NCBI GenBank assembly: GCA_964229355.1
Contig: CAXRDE010000005.1
Coordinates: 1-64,000 of the forward strand
Length of the DNA stretch: 64,000 nucleotides
Direction: 5' to 3'
Source of the DNA: CAXRDE01 sp964229355
GTDB lineage: Bacteria > Cyanobacteriota > Sericytochromatia > UBA7694
Part shown: piece after piece, positions 16,255 to 24,437 of the stretch
How the letters are laid out: each line of letters starts with the position of its first letter
Numbering within the stretch: the first letter of the stretch is position 1
Made by a program: the position numbers and the translations under genes
The notes under the pieces: generated by a model
Database searches by the model: none
What the model was told of the DNA's origin: nothing
The model's input: only the letters and a program-made list of their open reading frames with translations

Positions 16255-17667
16255 CTAGTAGGTGTCGGTATTACCTGCTTGCTGCAATACACGACCGGGA
16301 GCAAACTTTTGAACCCGAGAGTTCTTGGAGTCGGTGACGAAGACGAAACCGTCATTGTCGATGGCCACACCCCAGGGAGAGTTGAACTGACCGTTCTCGG
16401 TACCGAAGCTACCAAACTCAGAGAGGTAGTTGCCTTCGCTGTCAAAGCGTTGGATGCGGTTGTTACCGCTGTCCACCACGTAGATGTCACCGTTGCGGTT
16501 GTCTACAGCCAGGTCAGTAGGGTTGCTGAAGGAAGCGGGTTGCACGCCCCCAATGCGTCCAAAAGAGAGCGGCATACGGTTACCGTAACGGTCAAACTTG
16601 GTGACCACTTGACCCGCTGGCGCCGCAGCGTTGAGGATGAAGATATCATCGTTGTTGTTGGTGGCTACACCGCGTACTGAAGGAACAGGCATACGCATCA
16701 GGTTGGGTTGGCGGATATTCATGCTGGAGTCCAGCATCAAAACACGACCGGTGCCAGGGTCACTGATAATAACATCACCGGTGCTGAGCACTGCCACATC
16801 GTAAACTTCTTCAAAATCTGCTTCGATATTGCTCAACCATTGTCCACCGGGTCCATAGCGACGGATTAAATCATGACCGGTGTTGGCCACAAAAGCATTT
16901 CCACCGGCGTCAACAGCAATGCCGTTGGGGCGCTTTAAGAGACGGAAGATATCACGAGAGAGGAACTGACCGCCGAAATTGTCGATAATGCCGCCGTCAC
17001 TGTTCAGTTTTTTCACTTCGCCGTGGTCATAAGAGCTGATACCACCGGCACCAATCACGTCGACCACATAGAGGTTACCGCTGCCAGGAGCCAGGGCAAT
17101 GCCACGGGGCATGGTGAAGTTGTTGAAAGCGCGGATAAAACCATTCACAGAAGAAGCACGGAAAGGCAGCATTTCGATGGCGTTGGGCACTTGAACGGTG
17201 GTACCTGCGTTGACGCTGACGCGAATTTGGTTGTTACCGGCTGCGTTGGTGTAATCGTTACGTTGTACGGTGAGCACCTGGTTGCCCTGGGGAATATTGC
17301 TCAGGGTGAAGTTGCCGGAAGCATCGGTGGTGGCAACCTGGGCAGGACGAACACCCACCACTTCAACGCGAACACCGCCGATACCGGCTTTAGAGAGAGA
17401 GTCTACGACTTTACCCATGATGGTGCCGGTGGGGAGGTTATTGGCAATGACAGGGTTGGTATTGGCGAAACCACCGGTGGTGCCGCCAGGATAGTAATCG
17501 GTAGGGTAGTTGCTAACGGGTTGGGTATAGGGGTCAGAGTAACCGGGCATTACAGCGCCTACAGAAGGGTAGGAACTGAGGGGCTGGGGTCCGCCACAAG
17601 AGGTGGTGACCAATGTGGTTAGAGAAGCGATGGCCAGTGCCGCTACATTCTTAATCTGCTTTTTCAT
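16255..17667 (-). CDS. NHL-repeat lipoprotein with carboxypeptidase-regulatory-like domain
   Basis: 470 residues. A lipoprotein signal with lipobox ending TTSC (Cys24), a Tyr/Pro/Gly-rich linker (about 27-78), a carboxypeptidase regulatory-like beta-sandwich (about 80-160; GKVVDSLSKAGIGGVRVEV, then TTDASGNFTLSNIPQG), and an NHL six-bladed propeller (about 180-460) with blades such as PTDLAVDNRNGDIYVVDSGN and PWGVAIDNDGFVFVTDSKN. Probably surface-exposed or periplasmic, binding a protein or glycan. Strong terminator after it. A TATAAT on the minus strand at 17723-17718 may be its -10 box, without a clear -35. Confidence 0.88.
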   Translation of the reverse strand: MKKQIKNVAALAIASLTTLVTTSCGGPQPLSSYPSVGAVMPGYSDPYTQPVSNYPTDYYPGGTTGGFANTNPVIANNLPTGTIMGKVVDSLSKAGIGGVRVEVVGVRPAQVATTDASGNFTLSNIPQGNQVLTVQRNDYTNAAGNNQIRVSVNAGTTVQVPNAIEMLPFRASSVNGFIRAFNNFTMPRGIALAPGSGNLYVVDVIGAGGISSYDHGEVKKLNSDGGIIDNFGGQFLSRDIFRLLKRPNGIAVDAGGNAFVANTGHDLIRRYGPGGQWLSNIEADFEEVYDVAVLSTGDVIISDPGTGRVLMLDSSMNIRQPNLMRMPVPSVRGVATNNNDDIFILNAAAPAGQVVTKFDRYGNRMPLSFGRIGGVQPASFSNPTDLAVDNRNGDIYVVDSGNNRIQRFDSEGNYLSEFGSFGTENGQFNSPWGVAIDNDGFVFVTDSKNSRVQKFAPGRVLQQAGNTDTY

Positions 17668-17791
17668 AACCGTATACCTTAAACTCTCTACAAAATTAAC
17701 TCTCTATCGATAATTCTATTATAGGATGGATCTGCAGGGACTGACTTATGAATCTTTTAATGTTTGGTTAAGAAAAGTAAAAGATTGCACC

Positions 17792-18652
17792 TTATCGGCC
17801 GAAGAGGCGCTGCCAAAAGCTTTTGCTCTGCTCCGCAGCCAGCATTTCTTGCTGTTCTTCAAGAGCAGATTGAATCTGGTGCAATTGTTCCGCCACAGAC
17901 ACCATTTCATTTTTTGTTACCAGTTTTTCTTGTTGGGCTGTCAAATCAGCTTCTTTTTTCTGCAAATGGTTTTGAGCGGTATCAAAGCGTTCATCGCTGT
18001 GATCCAGAGCCTTTTGTAGACTTTGAATATGAGCTTCCAGGCGCTCGGTCTGTAACTGGTGTTGCGCTTCTTGCTCACGGTGATGCTGTTCTTTTTCTGC
18101 CAGGCGGGTTTCTAAGGCGCTGGCTTTTTCTTCAAGTTGCCCCAACAAATAGGTGTTTTCACTGAAGCGGCTGGCCAGGTTTTGGTAGTTTTCCATCAGA
18201 TGCACATAGGTCTGAGCCATTTTAGTCAGGTCCTGCTGCAAAAGCGCTTCGTGCATATGGTTTTGCAGGGCCTGAATCGAAGGGGTTCCGGGTTGCACGT
18301 GTTGACTCACCAGGGCCTGGGAAGACGCGGTGACGGGCATGGGCGTCGCCGAGGGTGAAGAAGGCTCTAGCGAAGAGGCCGTGCCATGGAGAGATTTGGG
18401 GGTGTTTACAGCAGGAGCGACCACGGGAGCCTGAGCCGGTTGCTGAGCCTGCAGCTCTTCACGAATCGAACGAAAACTCATGCCCTGACGGCGCAAGCGG
18501 GCCACCTGGGTAAAATAATCGTTCCAGGCGTTATCGTAGACCGGTGCATCGGGCGCATAACGGGGATGATCTAAGTTTAAGTTGATTTGCCAGGAGCGCA
18601 GAATGGCCACAGTAATCCCTAATGCTTCGGCGATTTCCTGGGTACTTTTCAT
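17792..18652 (-). CDS. MerR-like DNA-binding protein with long coiled coil
   Basis: 286 residues. Residues 1-70 form a MerR-type winged helix (STQEIAEALGITVAILRSW ... LRRQGMSFRSIREEL). A Pro/Ala/Ser linker (about 70-125) leads to a long Glu/Gln/Leu-rich coiled coil (about 130-275) and a basic, Trp-containing end FWQRLFGR. This architecture is seen in DNA-binding proteins with structural or segregation roles as well as regulators. It is divergent from the aspartoacylase gene; its binding sites are not known. Confidence 0.75.
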   Translation of the reverse strand: MKSTQEIAEALGITVAILRSWQINLNLDHPRYAPDAPVYDNAWNDYFTQVARLRRQGMSFRSIREELQAQQPAQAPVVAPAVNTPKSLHGTASSLEPSSPSATPMPVTASSQALVSQHVQPGTPSIQALQNHMHEALLQQDLTKMAQTYVHLMENYQNLASRFSENTYLLGQLEEKASALETRLAEKEQHHREQEAQHQLQTERLEAHIQSLQKALDHSDERFDTAQNHLQKKEADLTAQQEKLVTKNEMVSVAEQLHQIQSALEEQQEMLAAEQSKSFWQRLFGR

Positions 18653-18748
18653 ATATACATCCTCAACACTCTAATACAAGGTGAATGTGACTATTCTAAC
18701 AAAATGCATGGCCCCTTGCATAAACCCAAAGCAAATCTGAAGGCCCTC

Positions 18749-18758
18749 TTGCTATAAT
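18749..18758 (+). promoter_or_regulatory. Extended -10 promoter of the aspartoacylase operon
   Basis: TTGC directly followed by a consensus TATAAT at 18753-18758, 32 bases before ATG 18791. No convincing -35 box at the right distance. Confidence 0.6.
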
Positions 18759-18790
18759 AGAGGCTAAAACAGCAGAATAAAAGGTCTTCT

Positions 18791-19672
18791 ATGAACAACG
18801 CTTTGCAGCACGTCGCCCTGGTGGGCGGCACACACGGTAACGAATGGGGGGGCATTTATCTCTACGAGCTGTGGCACGATCAGCCCCATTTATTTGAGAG
18901 TTTTCCCTTTGAGGTGGAATGCTACCTGGCCAACCCCAGAGCCACCGACCTTAACCGTCGTTATGTAGACCAGGATCTTAACCGCAGCTTTTTAAAGGCC
19001 CATTTAAAGCCCGAAAAAGACGCCAATTACGAAGCCCAGCGGGCCTGTACCATCGCCCAGGAATTGCACGACACGGACTTTTTAATTGATCTGCATAATA
19101 CCACCAGCAATATGGGTCAAAGCCTGATTTTATCGGGTGAGAACCCCTTTGAAGACGAGCTCACCCGTCAGTTATGCGCCCACTTAACCCGGGACCCCCT
19201 GGTGCGCCTTTACCATATGCCCCACCGCAACGGTGAAAACCCGCACCTGCCCGGTTTGGCCCGTCGCAATGTCACCGTAGAAATAGGCCCCATGGCCCAC
19301 GGCACCTTAGACGCCAGGATTTTTATGCAAACCAAACTGCTGGTGAATAAAATGTTAGATTATCTGGCCGCCTGGCAAAACGGTGTGGCCCGTTACTACA
19401 GTGGAAAAATCACCGTTTATGAACATCTGGAGCATCTCGATTACCCTCGTCGCCCCAACGGCAAGCTGGCGGCCATGGTTCACCCCGAGCGTCAGGGGCA
19501 GGATTTTATGCCCATGAGCCCCGGAGACCCTTTGTTTATGACCTTTACCGGTGCCACCTTAGAGTACACCGGCGAGCACAAAGTCTGGCCCGTCTTTATT
19601 AATGAGCAGGCCTATTACGAAAAAGGCGTCGCCATGTCGCTCACCAAAAAAACCACCGTTTCTTTAGATTAA
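18791..19672 (+). CDS. Aspartoacylase/succinylglutamate desuccinylase family hydrolase
   Basis: 293 residues, the size of aspartoacylase. Zinc ligands are His15 and Glu18 (GGTHGNEWGG) and His102 (DLHNTT); the catalytic Glu is Glu164 in VEIGP; DLNRSF is the substrate carboxylate-binding segment. The family cleaves N-acyl amino acids such as N-acetyl-aspartate. It has its own extended -10 promoter and is followed 7 bases later by a glycosyltransferase, an unusual neighbour. Confidence 0.92.
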   Translation: MNNALQHVALVGGTHGNEWGGIYLYELWHDQPHLFESFPFEVECYLANPRATDLNRRYVDQDLNRSFLKAHLKPEKDANYEAQRACTIAQELHDTDFLIDLHNTTSNMGQSLILSGENPFEDELTRQLCAHLTRDPLVRLYHMPHRNGENPHLPGLARRNVTVEIGPMAHGTLDARIFMQTKLLVNKMLDYLAAWQNGVARYYSGKITVYEHLEHLDYPRRPNGKLAAMVHPERQGQDFMPMSPGDPLFMTFTGATLEYTGEHKVWPVFINEQAYYEKGVAMSLTKKTTVSLD

Positions 19673-19679
19673 GTCCCCG

Positions 19680-21065
19680 GTGACCGACCTCGACACCCTG
19701 ACGCAAGCGGCGCTACAGGCCCAGCGTCAGGGACAAAGCCCCCGGGCCCACGCACACATGGCAGCAGCCTACGCCCTTGCGCTGGCCACGGCGCGAGACA
19801 CCCAACACATTGAAGATTGGGATACCGCTGCCCGTCTGTATTCGCACCAGCTCTTATTGCAATGGAGCTTTGCCCCCGCCGAGACCCTCTACCGTCACAT
19901 TCAGGGGTACTATCAACGGCACGTGGCCCCCCTACCGCGCTACTATTCGGGCCAACAGTTGCGGCTATCGCAACGGGTTCCCGGTCCGCTGCGGGTGGCT
20001 TTTTTATCACCCGACTTGCGCAGTTGTTCTGCAGCCACACTCATTGCAGATCTCTTCACCCATGCCCCCCGCAATTTAGACTACACGGTGTTTTCTACAG
20101 CCCCCAACGTCAGCCAGGATCCTACCTACCAACGTCTGCAAGCGTACATGACCCACACCCGTCAGGCCCAATGGTTTGAAGCTAGCACCTGGCACAGTCA
20201 AAAAATGGCCGCTCACATTTACGATCAACACATCGATATTTTGATCGATCTGGCCGGACACACCTCGCTCAGTAATCTACAGGTAGTCGCCCGACAGCCT
20301 GCCCCCCTGCAAGTTACAGGACTCACCTTTAATGGCGGCGTGGGCCTGGGCGATCGCTGCTTACGGTCCACCGACGCTTATTGCACCGCCACACCCTCTC
20401 CTTATCCCGAAGACCTGCCCCTCTTTTTGCCTTCATGGATCAGTCACGACGCCGCTGCTGCCGAGCCCCCTGCCCCCCTTTCACAGACACCACCTCAGCA
20501 GGGGTATCAATTGGGTTGTGCCCACCACCCCGGTCGGCTTTCTGAGACATGTTTGCGTACCTGGGGGCGCTTGTTACAGGCGCTGCCCGCCCACAGTCAG
20601 TTGCGACTCAAACACAGTCTTTACGCCGATCCCGCCAATCGGCAACGGGTGCTGGATCAGCTCCTGCTCGCGGGTGTTAAGCCCCAGGCGATTGTGTTTA
20701 CAACCGAAAGTGATTATCCCGAGTATCTGCGTTTTTACGACACGTTGGATCTGGTGCTGGATCCCTTTCCTTACCATGGGGGCCTGGTAAGCTGTGACGC
20801 CCTCTGGCGGGGTGTCCCCTTTGTTACCCTGAGCACCTGGATGCACGGGGGGGCCAGTCTCTTGCATCAGGTGCAATGCCCTGAAGGCATCGCACGCAGC
20901 CCCGAAGCCTACATCACACAGGCCAAAGCCTTATTGGCAGACACTGCCCGGCGATGCCAATGGCGACAAACCTTGCCGCAAACGCTGGCTCAGACCTTTG
21001 CCGGTCAACCCCACCGCTGGACCCAGAGCCTGTTTACAGCCTTAGAAAGGTATATCTTACCGTGA
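19680..21065 (+). CDS. GT41 (O-GlcNAc transferase-like) glycosyltransferase without TPR array
   Basis: 461 residues from GTG 19680. The C-terminal region matches the catalytic half of O-GlcNAc transferases: LRVAFLSPDLR near residue 103, the DILIDLAGHTSLSNLQ segment near 195, and LDLVLDPFPYHGGLVSCDALW near 365, the nucleotide-sugar end of the site. Most GT41 proteins carry many TPRs before it; here only about 90 residues of helical sequence precede. It would move a sugar onto Ser/Thr of proteins or onto another acceptor. Between aspartoacylase and shikimate kinase in one transcript, with an ATGA-type overlap with the latter. Confidence 0.85.
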   Translation: MTDLDTLTQAALQAQRQGQSPRAHAHMAAAYALALATARDTQHIEDWDTAARLYSHQLLLQWSFAPAETLYRHIQGYYQRHVAPLPRYYSGQQLRLSQRVPGPLRVAFLSPDLRSCSAATLIADLFTHAPRNLDYTVFSTAPNVSQDPTYQRLQAYMTHTRQAQWFEASTWHSQKMAAHIYDQHIDILIDLAGHTSLSNLQVVARQPAPLQVTGLTFNGGVGLGDRCLRSTDAYCTATPSPYPEDLPLFLPSWISHDAAAAEPPAPLSQTPPQQGYQLGCAHHPGRLSETCLRTWGRLLQALPAHSQLRLKHSLYADPANRQRVLDQLLLAGVKPQAIVFTTESDYPEYLRFYDTLDLVLDPFPYHGGLVSCDALWRGVPFVTLSTWMHGGASLLHQVQCPEGIARSPEAYITQAKALLADTARRCQWRQTLPQTLAQTFAGQPHRWTQSLFTALERYILP

Positions 21066-21616
21066 GTCCTCTGCCCTTTCTCGAACCCCAGACCCGTGTG
21101 CCCCCCTTGCGTCGAGGCATTGCCCTGGTGGGCTTACCCCGCAGCGGCAAAACCACCGTGGGCCAGGCCTTAGCCCAGATCTTGCACTGGCCTTTTTTAG
21201 ACAGCGACGCTGCCCTGACCGCGGCCTTACAATGCCCTGTACCTGAATACATTAAAGTCCATGGCATTGAAGCCTTTCGCCAACAAGAAACCCGCTGGCT
21301 CCACCACTACTGTCAAACCCCGGATTCAGAGGGGCCGATTGTCCTGTCTACCGGCGGGGGACTGCCCTGTCACGATCAACTCATGGACGTATTGAATACA
21401 CACTTTGTTACCGTATATTTAACACTGGCACAGACCCTGTGGCTCGAACGGCTTTTTCACCCACCCCATGAGCTCAGCCAACGCCTGAGCAAGTCGGAAC
21501 TCGAAAACCTGTATGTGGAACGCCATCAGGTATATCACCAGGCCCGGCACCTGTTACTCACCCGCCGCAGTGTCGAAGCCGATGTAGAGAAACTGCTGGG
21601 GTGGATACAGACTTAG
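21062..21616 (+). CDS. aroK: Shikimate kinase
   Basis: 184 residues from GTG 21062, which overlaps the upstream stop by 4 bases; the frame is open further 5' but only inside the previous gene. Phosphorylates shikimate in aromatic amino acid synthesis. Seen: the P-loop GLPRSGKTT, the shikimate-binding FLDSDAAL, STGGGLP, and the lid with Arg residues. No other aro gene is nearby. The stop shares a 4-base overlap with the convergent M1-like gene. Confidence 0.9.
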   Translation: MSPLPFLEPQTRVPPLRRGIALVGLPRSGKTTVGQALAQILHWPFLDSDAALTAALQCPVPEYIKVHGIEAFRQQETRWLHHYCQTPDSEGPIVLSTGGGLPCHDQLMDVLNTHFVTVYLTLAQTLWLERLFHPPHELSQRLSKSELENLYVERHQVYHQARHLLLTRRSVEADVEKLLGWIQT

Positions 21617-23301
21617 TCGACAGACTTCACCAGACCGGGCACTTTATAGGTGTTATTGCTGCGATCCACATCGGGCGTGGTGTTCGAAGGGTCTAAAGTG
21701 ACAGACACCAGCGGCGCAGGCAACTCATAGGTCAGGCGCTGGCCGTCGCGGTTGCTATCCCACAGCTTGAGCAGGGTATTGCCATTGTTCATGCGCAAGG
21801 CAAGGGTCATGGGCATGTCAATGTCTCCCAGATTTTGCAAGGTCACCACCGCCTTAATGGCCTCGCTTTCTTTTTGCCTGGCCTGACGCACCCCTTGAAT
21901 ACCATAGTCTAAAATATCTCCCCGCTTGACCCACTGCCCAAAGAACCACTCCAGATCTTTGCCTGAAACGCTTTGTAAGGCCTCTTGAAAGGCCTGACTG
22001 GTTATCGGTTCACTCTGGTATTGCTGCAGAAGACGGCTTTCTACTTGCTCCATCACCTTACGCCCCAGCATGGTATCAAGCAGGCGTACCACCGTAAACC
22101 CTTTGCCCTGGGCCAAAGGCACAAAGCCCTGGTGGGGCCAATGACTCAGGGTCATGGCCGGCGCATTTAATCGGGTGTCCCACCCCTGACGGGCCGTCCG
22201 CAAGTACTCTTCTACAAAGGCCTCTCCCAGAATAAAGCTCTTTTTTTCTTTGGCCCGCACATAATGGTGGGCCTGCAATAACGCCAGCCCCTGGGTAATC
22301 CAGGGCACGTCATCGGAGTCCTGCTTCACCTGATAACCCCAATATTGCTGAGCCAGGCCATACACCAGATACTCGGTCAAGCGACGGCGTACCACCGCAG
22401 GATCCGCATCTTCAGGAAAAGAATTGCGCAACAGAATCAATTGATGAGAGGCCACCACCGGCTGAGCATGCTGAGGCATGGAGACCACCGTTAGGCGCTT
22501 TAAAGGCCAACGGCCATAACGGCCCTTAAAATATTGCAGGGCCTCGGTTAGAATCTCTAAACTCAGCGCACTCCATTTTTGCAGGCTCTGATCATAATAA
22601 AACCGTACCTGAACGTCGTCTACCTCCACACTGCGGGACAGCATATTGGGCGTGTACACCAGGCTCATTTCTTCCGCACGGCTGCTGCTGTATTCATAAG
22701 AACGATCCAGGTTATTAATGCTCACAGGTGCCAGGGGAGAAATCACCACCATTTTGTCATTGGCGCGGGCATTGACCTTATAGTCTGCGGGCACACGCTC
22801 CTGTAAGCGCCACTCTCCTTCCCGAAAAGGAACAGCACGGGGATACCAGGCCCCGGTACCCAAACGGTACACATCATCAATCAAATAATAGGCGTTATTG
22901 GGATGAGGCAAATGCTTAATGCCATATTTAAATTTGAGTTCAATCCGCTGATTGGGAGCCAACGGTTCTGGCAGAAACACCTGATACACCAGCGGATCTT
23001 GCCGTTTTTTTTCGAGGTAATCATAGCTGTAAAAACTGGCAGGCAAGACCAGGCCCTCACCGTCGGTCACTTCTTGCACTTCCACTTCAGCATTAAGATT
23101 GGCATCCAGGCGAAATAACAAAAAGGGCAGGGCCCGCTGGCTTTGATTCAGATAGCTGACTTTGGCCTGCCCCCGCATACTCGCATTGTCCACATCTAAA
23201 TCCAGCTGCAAAGTGTACTGCACTGGCGAATCGGCCCAGGCGGGGGCGAAGGTGCTCCAGAAAAAACAGGCGATTAAAATTGAAGATAAAAGGTGTTTCA
23301 T
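21613..23301 (-). CDS. M1 aminopeptidase-like protein lacking the catalytic residues
   Basis: 562 residues with a signal peptide (ending PAWA). The N-terminal beta-saddle (about 25-210), the thermolysin-like domain and a C-terminal region follow the M1 layout. Where active enzymes have HExxHxWFG, this protein reads YGLAQQYWG at 314-322: both zinc histidines and the catalytic glutamate are replaced. The second zinc ligand in NEGFA is TQGLA at 336-340, again without Glu, and no GAMEN motif is present. It is therefore very probably a binding or structural protein, not a peptidase. The reading frame is intact, so the loss is not simple decay. Confidence 0.85.
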   Translation of the reverse strand: MKHLLSSILIACFFWSTFAPAWADSPVQYTLQLDLDVDNASMRGQAKVSYLNQSQRALPFLLFRLDANLNAEVEVQEVTDGEGLVLPASFYSYDYLEKKRQDPLVYQVFLPEPLAPNQRIELKFKYGIKHLPHPNNAYYLIDDVYRLGTGAWYPRAVPFREGEWRLQERVPADYKVNARANDKMVVISPLAPVSINNLDRSYEYSSSRAEEMSLVYTPNMLSRSVEVDDVQVRFYYDQSLQKWSALSLEILTEALQYFKGRYGRWPLKRLTVVSMPQHAQPVVASHQLILLRNSFPEDADPAVVRRRLTEYLVYGLAQQYWGYQVKQDSDDVPWITQGLALLQAHHYVRAKEKKSFILGEAFVEEYLRTARQGWDTRLNAPAMTLSHWPHQGFVPLAQGKGFTVVRLLDTMLGRKVMEQVESRLLQQYQSEPITSQAFQEALQSVSGKDLEWFFGQWVKRGDILDYGIQGVRQARQKESEAIKAVVTLQNLGDIDMPMTLALRMNNGNTLLKLWDSNRDGQRLTYELPAPLVSVTLDPSNTTPDVDRSNNTYKVPGLVKSVD

Positions 23302-23416
23302 GGCCTAATTGTAGCAAAATGTTGCGCCCGCGCTAAAGCAAATACAATTGACGCGTACCCGCATCTTTCCTTACCCTAGAAGTACACGCGCAACAGAAAG
23401 CCAGAGCTCTCCAATT

Positions 23417-24241
23417 ATGCTGCATTGGCAAGCCTCTTATTATCTCTATTTGTGTTGTTTGCTGCTCAGCTTATTCTGTTGGCAGCAGCACCTCAAACAC
23501 AACCGCTCTAACCCCGTTCCCTGGGGATTTTTTGTGAGTCTGGGCCTGCTCTGTGTGGTGGGGAGTAGCCCCCTCCATGGTTTCGGTCAAGAGGCGTTGA
23601 TGTTGGCCCGTATGCTCGAAACCGTTATTGTGGTGTATGTCTTGCCGCCACTGGCCTTACGCGCTTTACCCCTGGCCGTGCTTGAGCATTACTGGCAAAA
23701 GCCCCGATTTCGCCGGTGGAGCTTACCCCTACGAGACCTGGTGTGGAATTCGGTTTTATTCAACAGCATGTTTTTTGTCTTGCATTTGCCCTGGTTTTAT
23801 CAGGGTGCGCTGGCGAAAGATGGGCTCGACCAGTTGCTCATGTTTGGGTTTTGGCTGCTGGGGCTTTGGATGTGGTGGCCTTTGAATATTCGTTTTGACC
23901 CCATGCGTTTGAGCACCCCACGGCGCATGTTTTACCTGGTCACGCTGGTCCTGGGGCAAGTGCCCTTATTTGCGTTTTTAACCTTCCAGCGCCAGGCCTT
24001 GTACACCCATTATGCCAAAGCCGCCCGTGTGATTCCCGTCTCCGCCCTGGCGGATCAACAAATGGCGGGCTGGCTTTTAAAACTGACCACCAGCCTGATT
24101 TTTGCCAGCGCTTTTATTGTGATCTTTTTAGACTGGAGCCGCCACCAGCGCGCCCAGGATGTAAAAGATAACGCCCTGGCAGTAGAAAACTTTAGCCTCG
24201 TAGAGAAAGCCCTGAAGCATAACCGCAAAGCACAGGGCTAA
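23417..24241 (+). CDS. ctaG: CtaG-type cytochrome c oxidase assembly membrane protein
   Basis: 274 residues from ATG 23417; the longer frame from 23348 would add a charged stretch before the first helix. Seven hydrophobic segments, with the family's conserved pattern of Trp/Pro/His residues in helices (SSPLHGFG..., HLPWFYQG, WPLNIRF). CtaG-type proteins assist copper delivery and assembly of caa3-type oxidases in the membrane. No oxidase genes are in the window. The C-terminal 30 residues are charged. Confidence 0.82.
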   Translation: MLHWQASYYLYLCCLLLSLFCWQQHLKHNRSNPVPWGFFVSLGLLCVVGSSPLHGFGQEALMLARMLETVIVVYVLPPLALRALPLAVLEHYWQKPRFRRWSLPLRDLVWNSVLFNSMFFVLHLPWFYQGALAKDGLDQLLMFGFWLLGLWMWWPLNIRFDPMRLSTPRRMFYLVTLVLGQVPLFAFLTFQRQALYTHYAKAARVIPVSALADQQMAGWLLKLTTSLIFASAFIVIFLDWSRHQRAQDVKDNALAVENFSLVEKALKHNRKAQG

Positions 24242-24399
24242 AGGGTTTGTAAAACGATTTTTATGGCTTTTTTATAAGCGTATTCCCAATTATTATGCCT
24301 TTTTTATACTTTATGCAGTATAACTAAGACAGGTTAACAAATTCCATTCAACCAATGCCTCTTGTTAATCTAATCCAACCATTATCAACGGGTGACTCT

Positions 24400-24431
24400 G
24401 GCAGAAACAACAGGTTTCTGCCTTTTTCTTT
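24400..24431 (+). terminator. Intrinsic terminator upstream of the MMPL gene
   Basis: A perfect 9-bp stem (24400-24408 with 24414-24422), 5-base loop, then TTTTTCTTT. It is 160 bases after ctaG and just before the transporter gene, so it could end the ctaG transcript or act as an attenuator. The AT-rich 24242-24399 otherwise holds no gene. Confidence 0.75.
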
Positions 24432-24437
24432 GGCATT

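Noticed and set aside
17023..17622. A 199-codon plus-strand open frame
   Set aside because: Antisense to the NHL lipoprotein; Gly/Thr/Val-rich shadow with no start signal.
21613..23301. Treating the M1-like gene as an active aminopeptidase
   Set aside because: HExxH and the second Glu ligand are all replaced.
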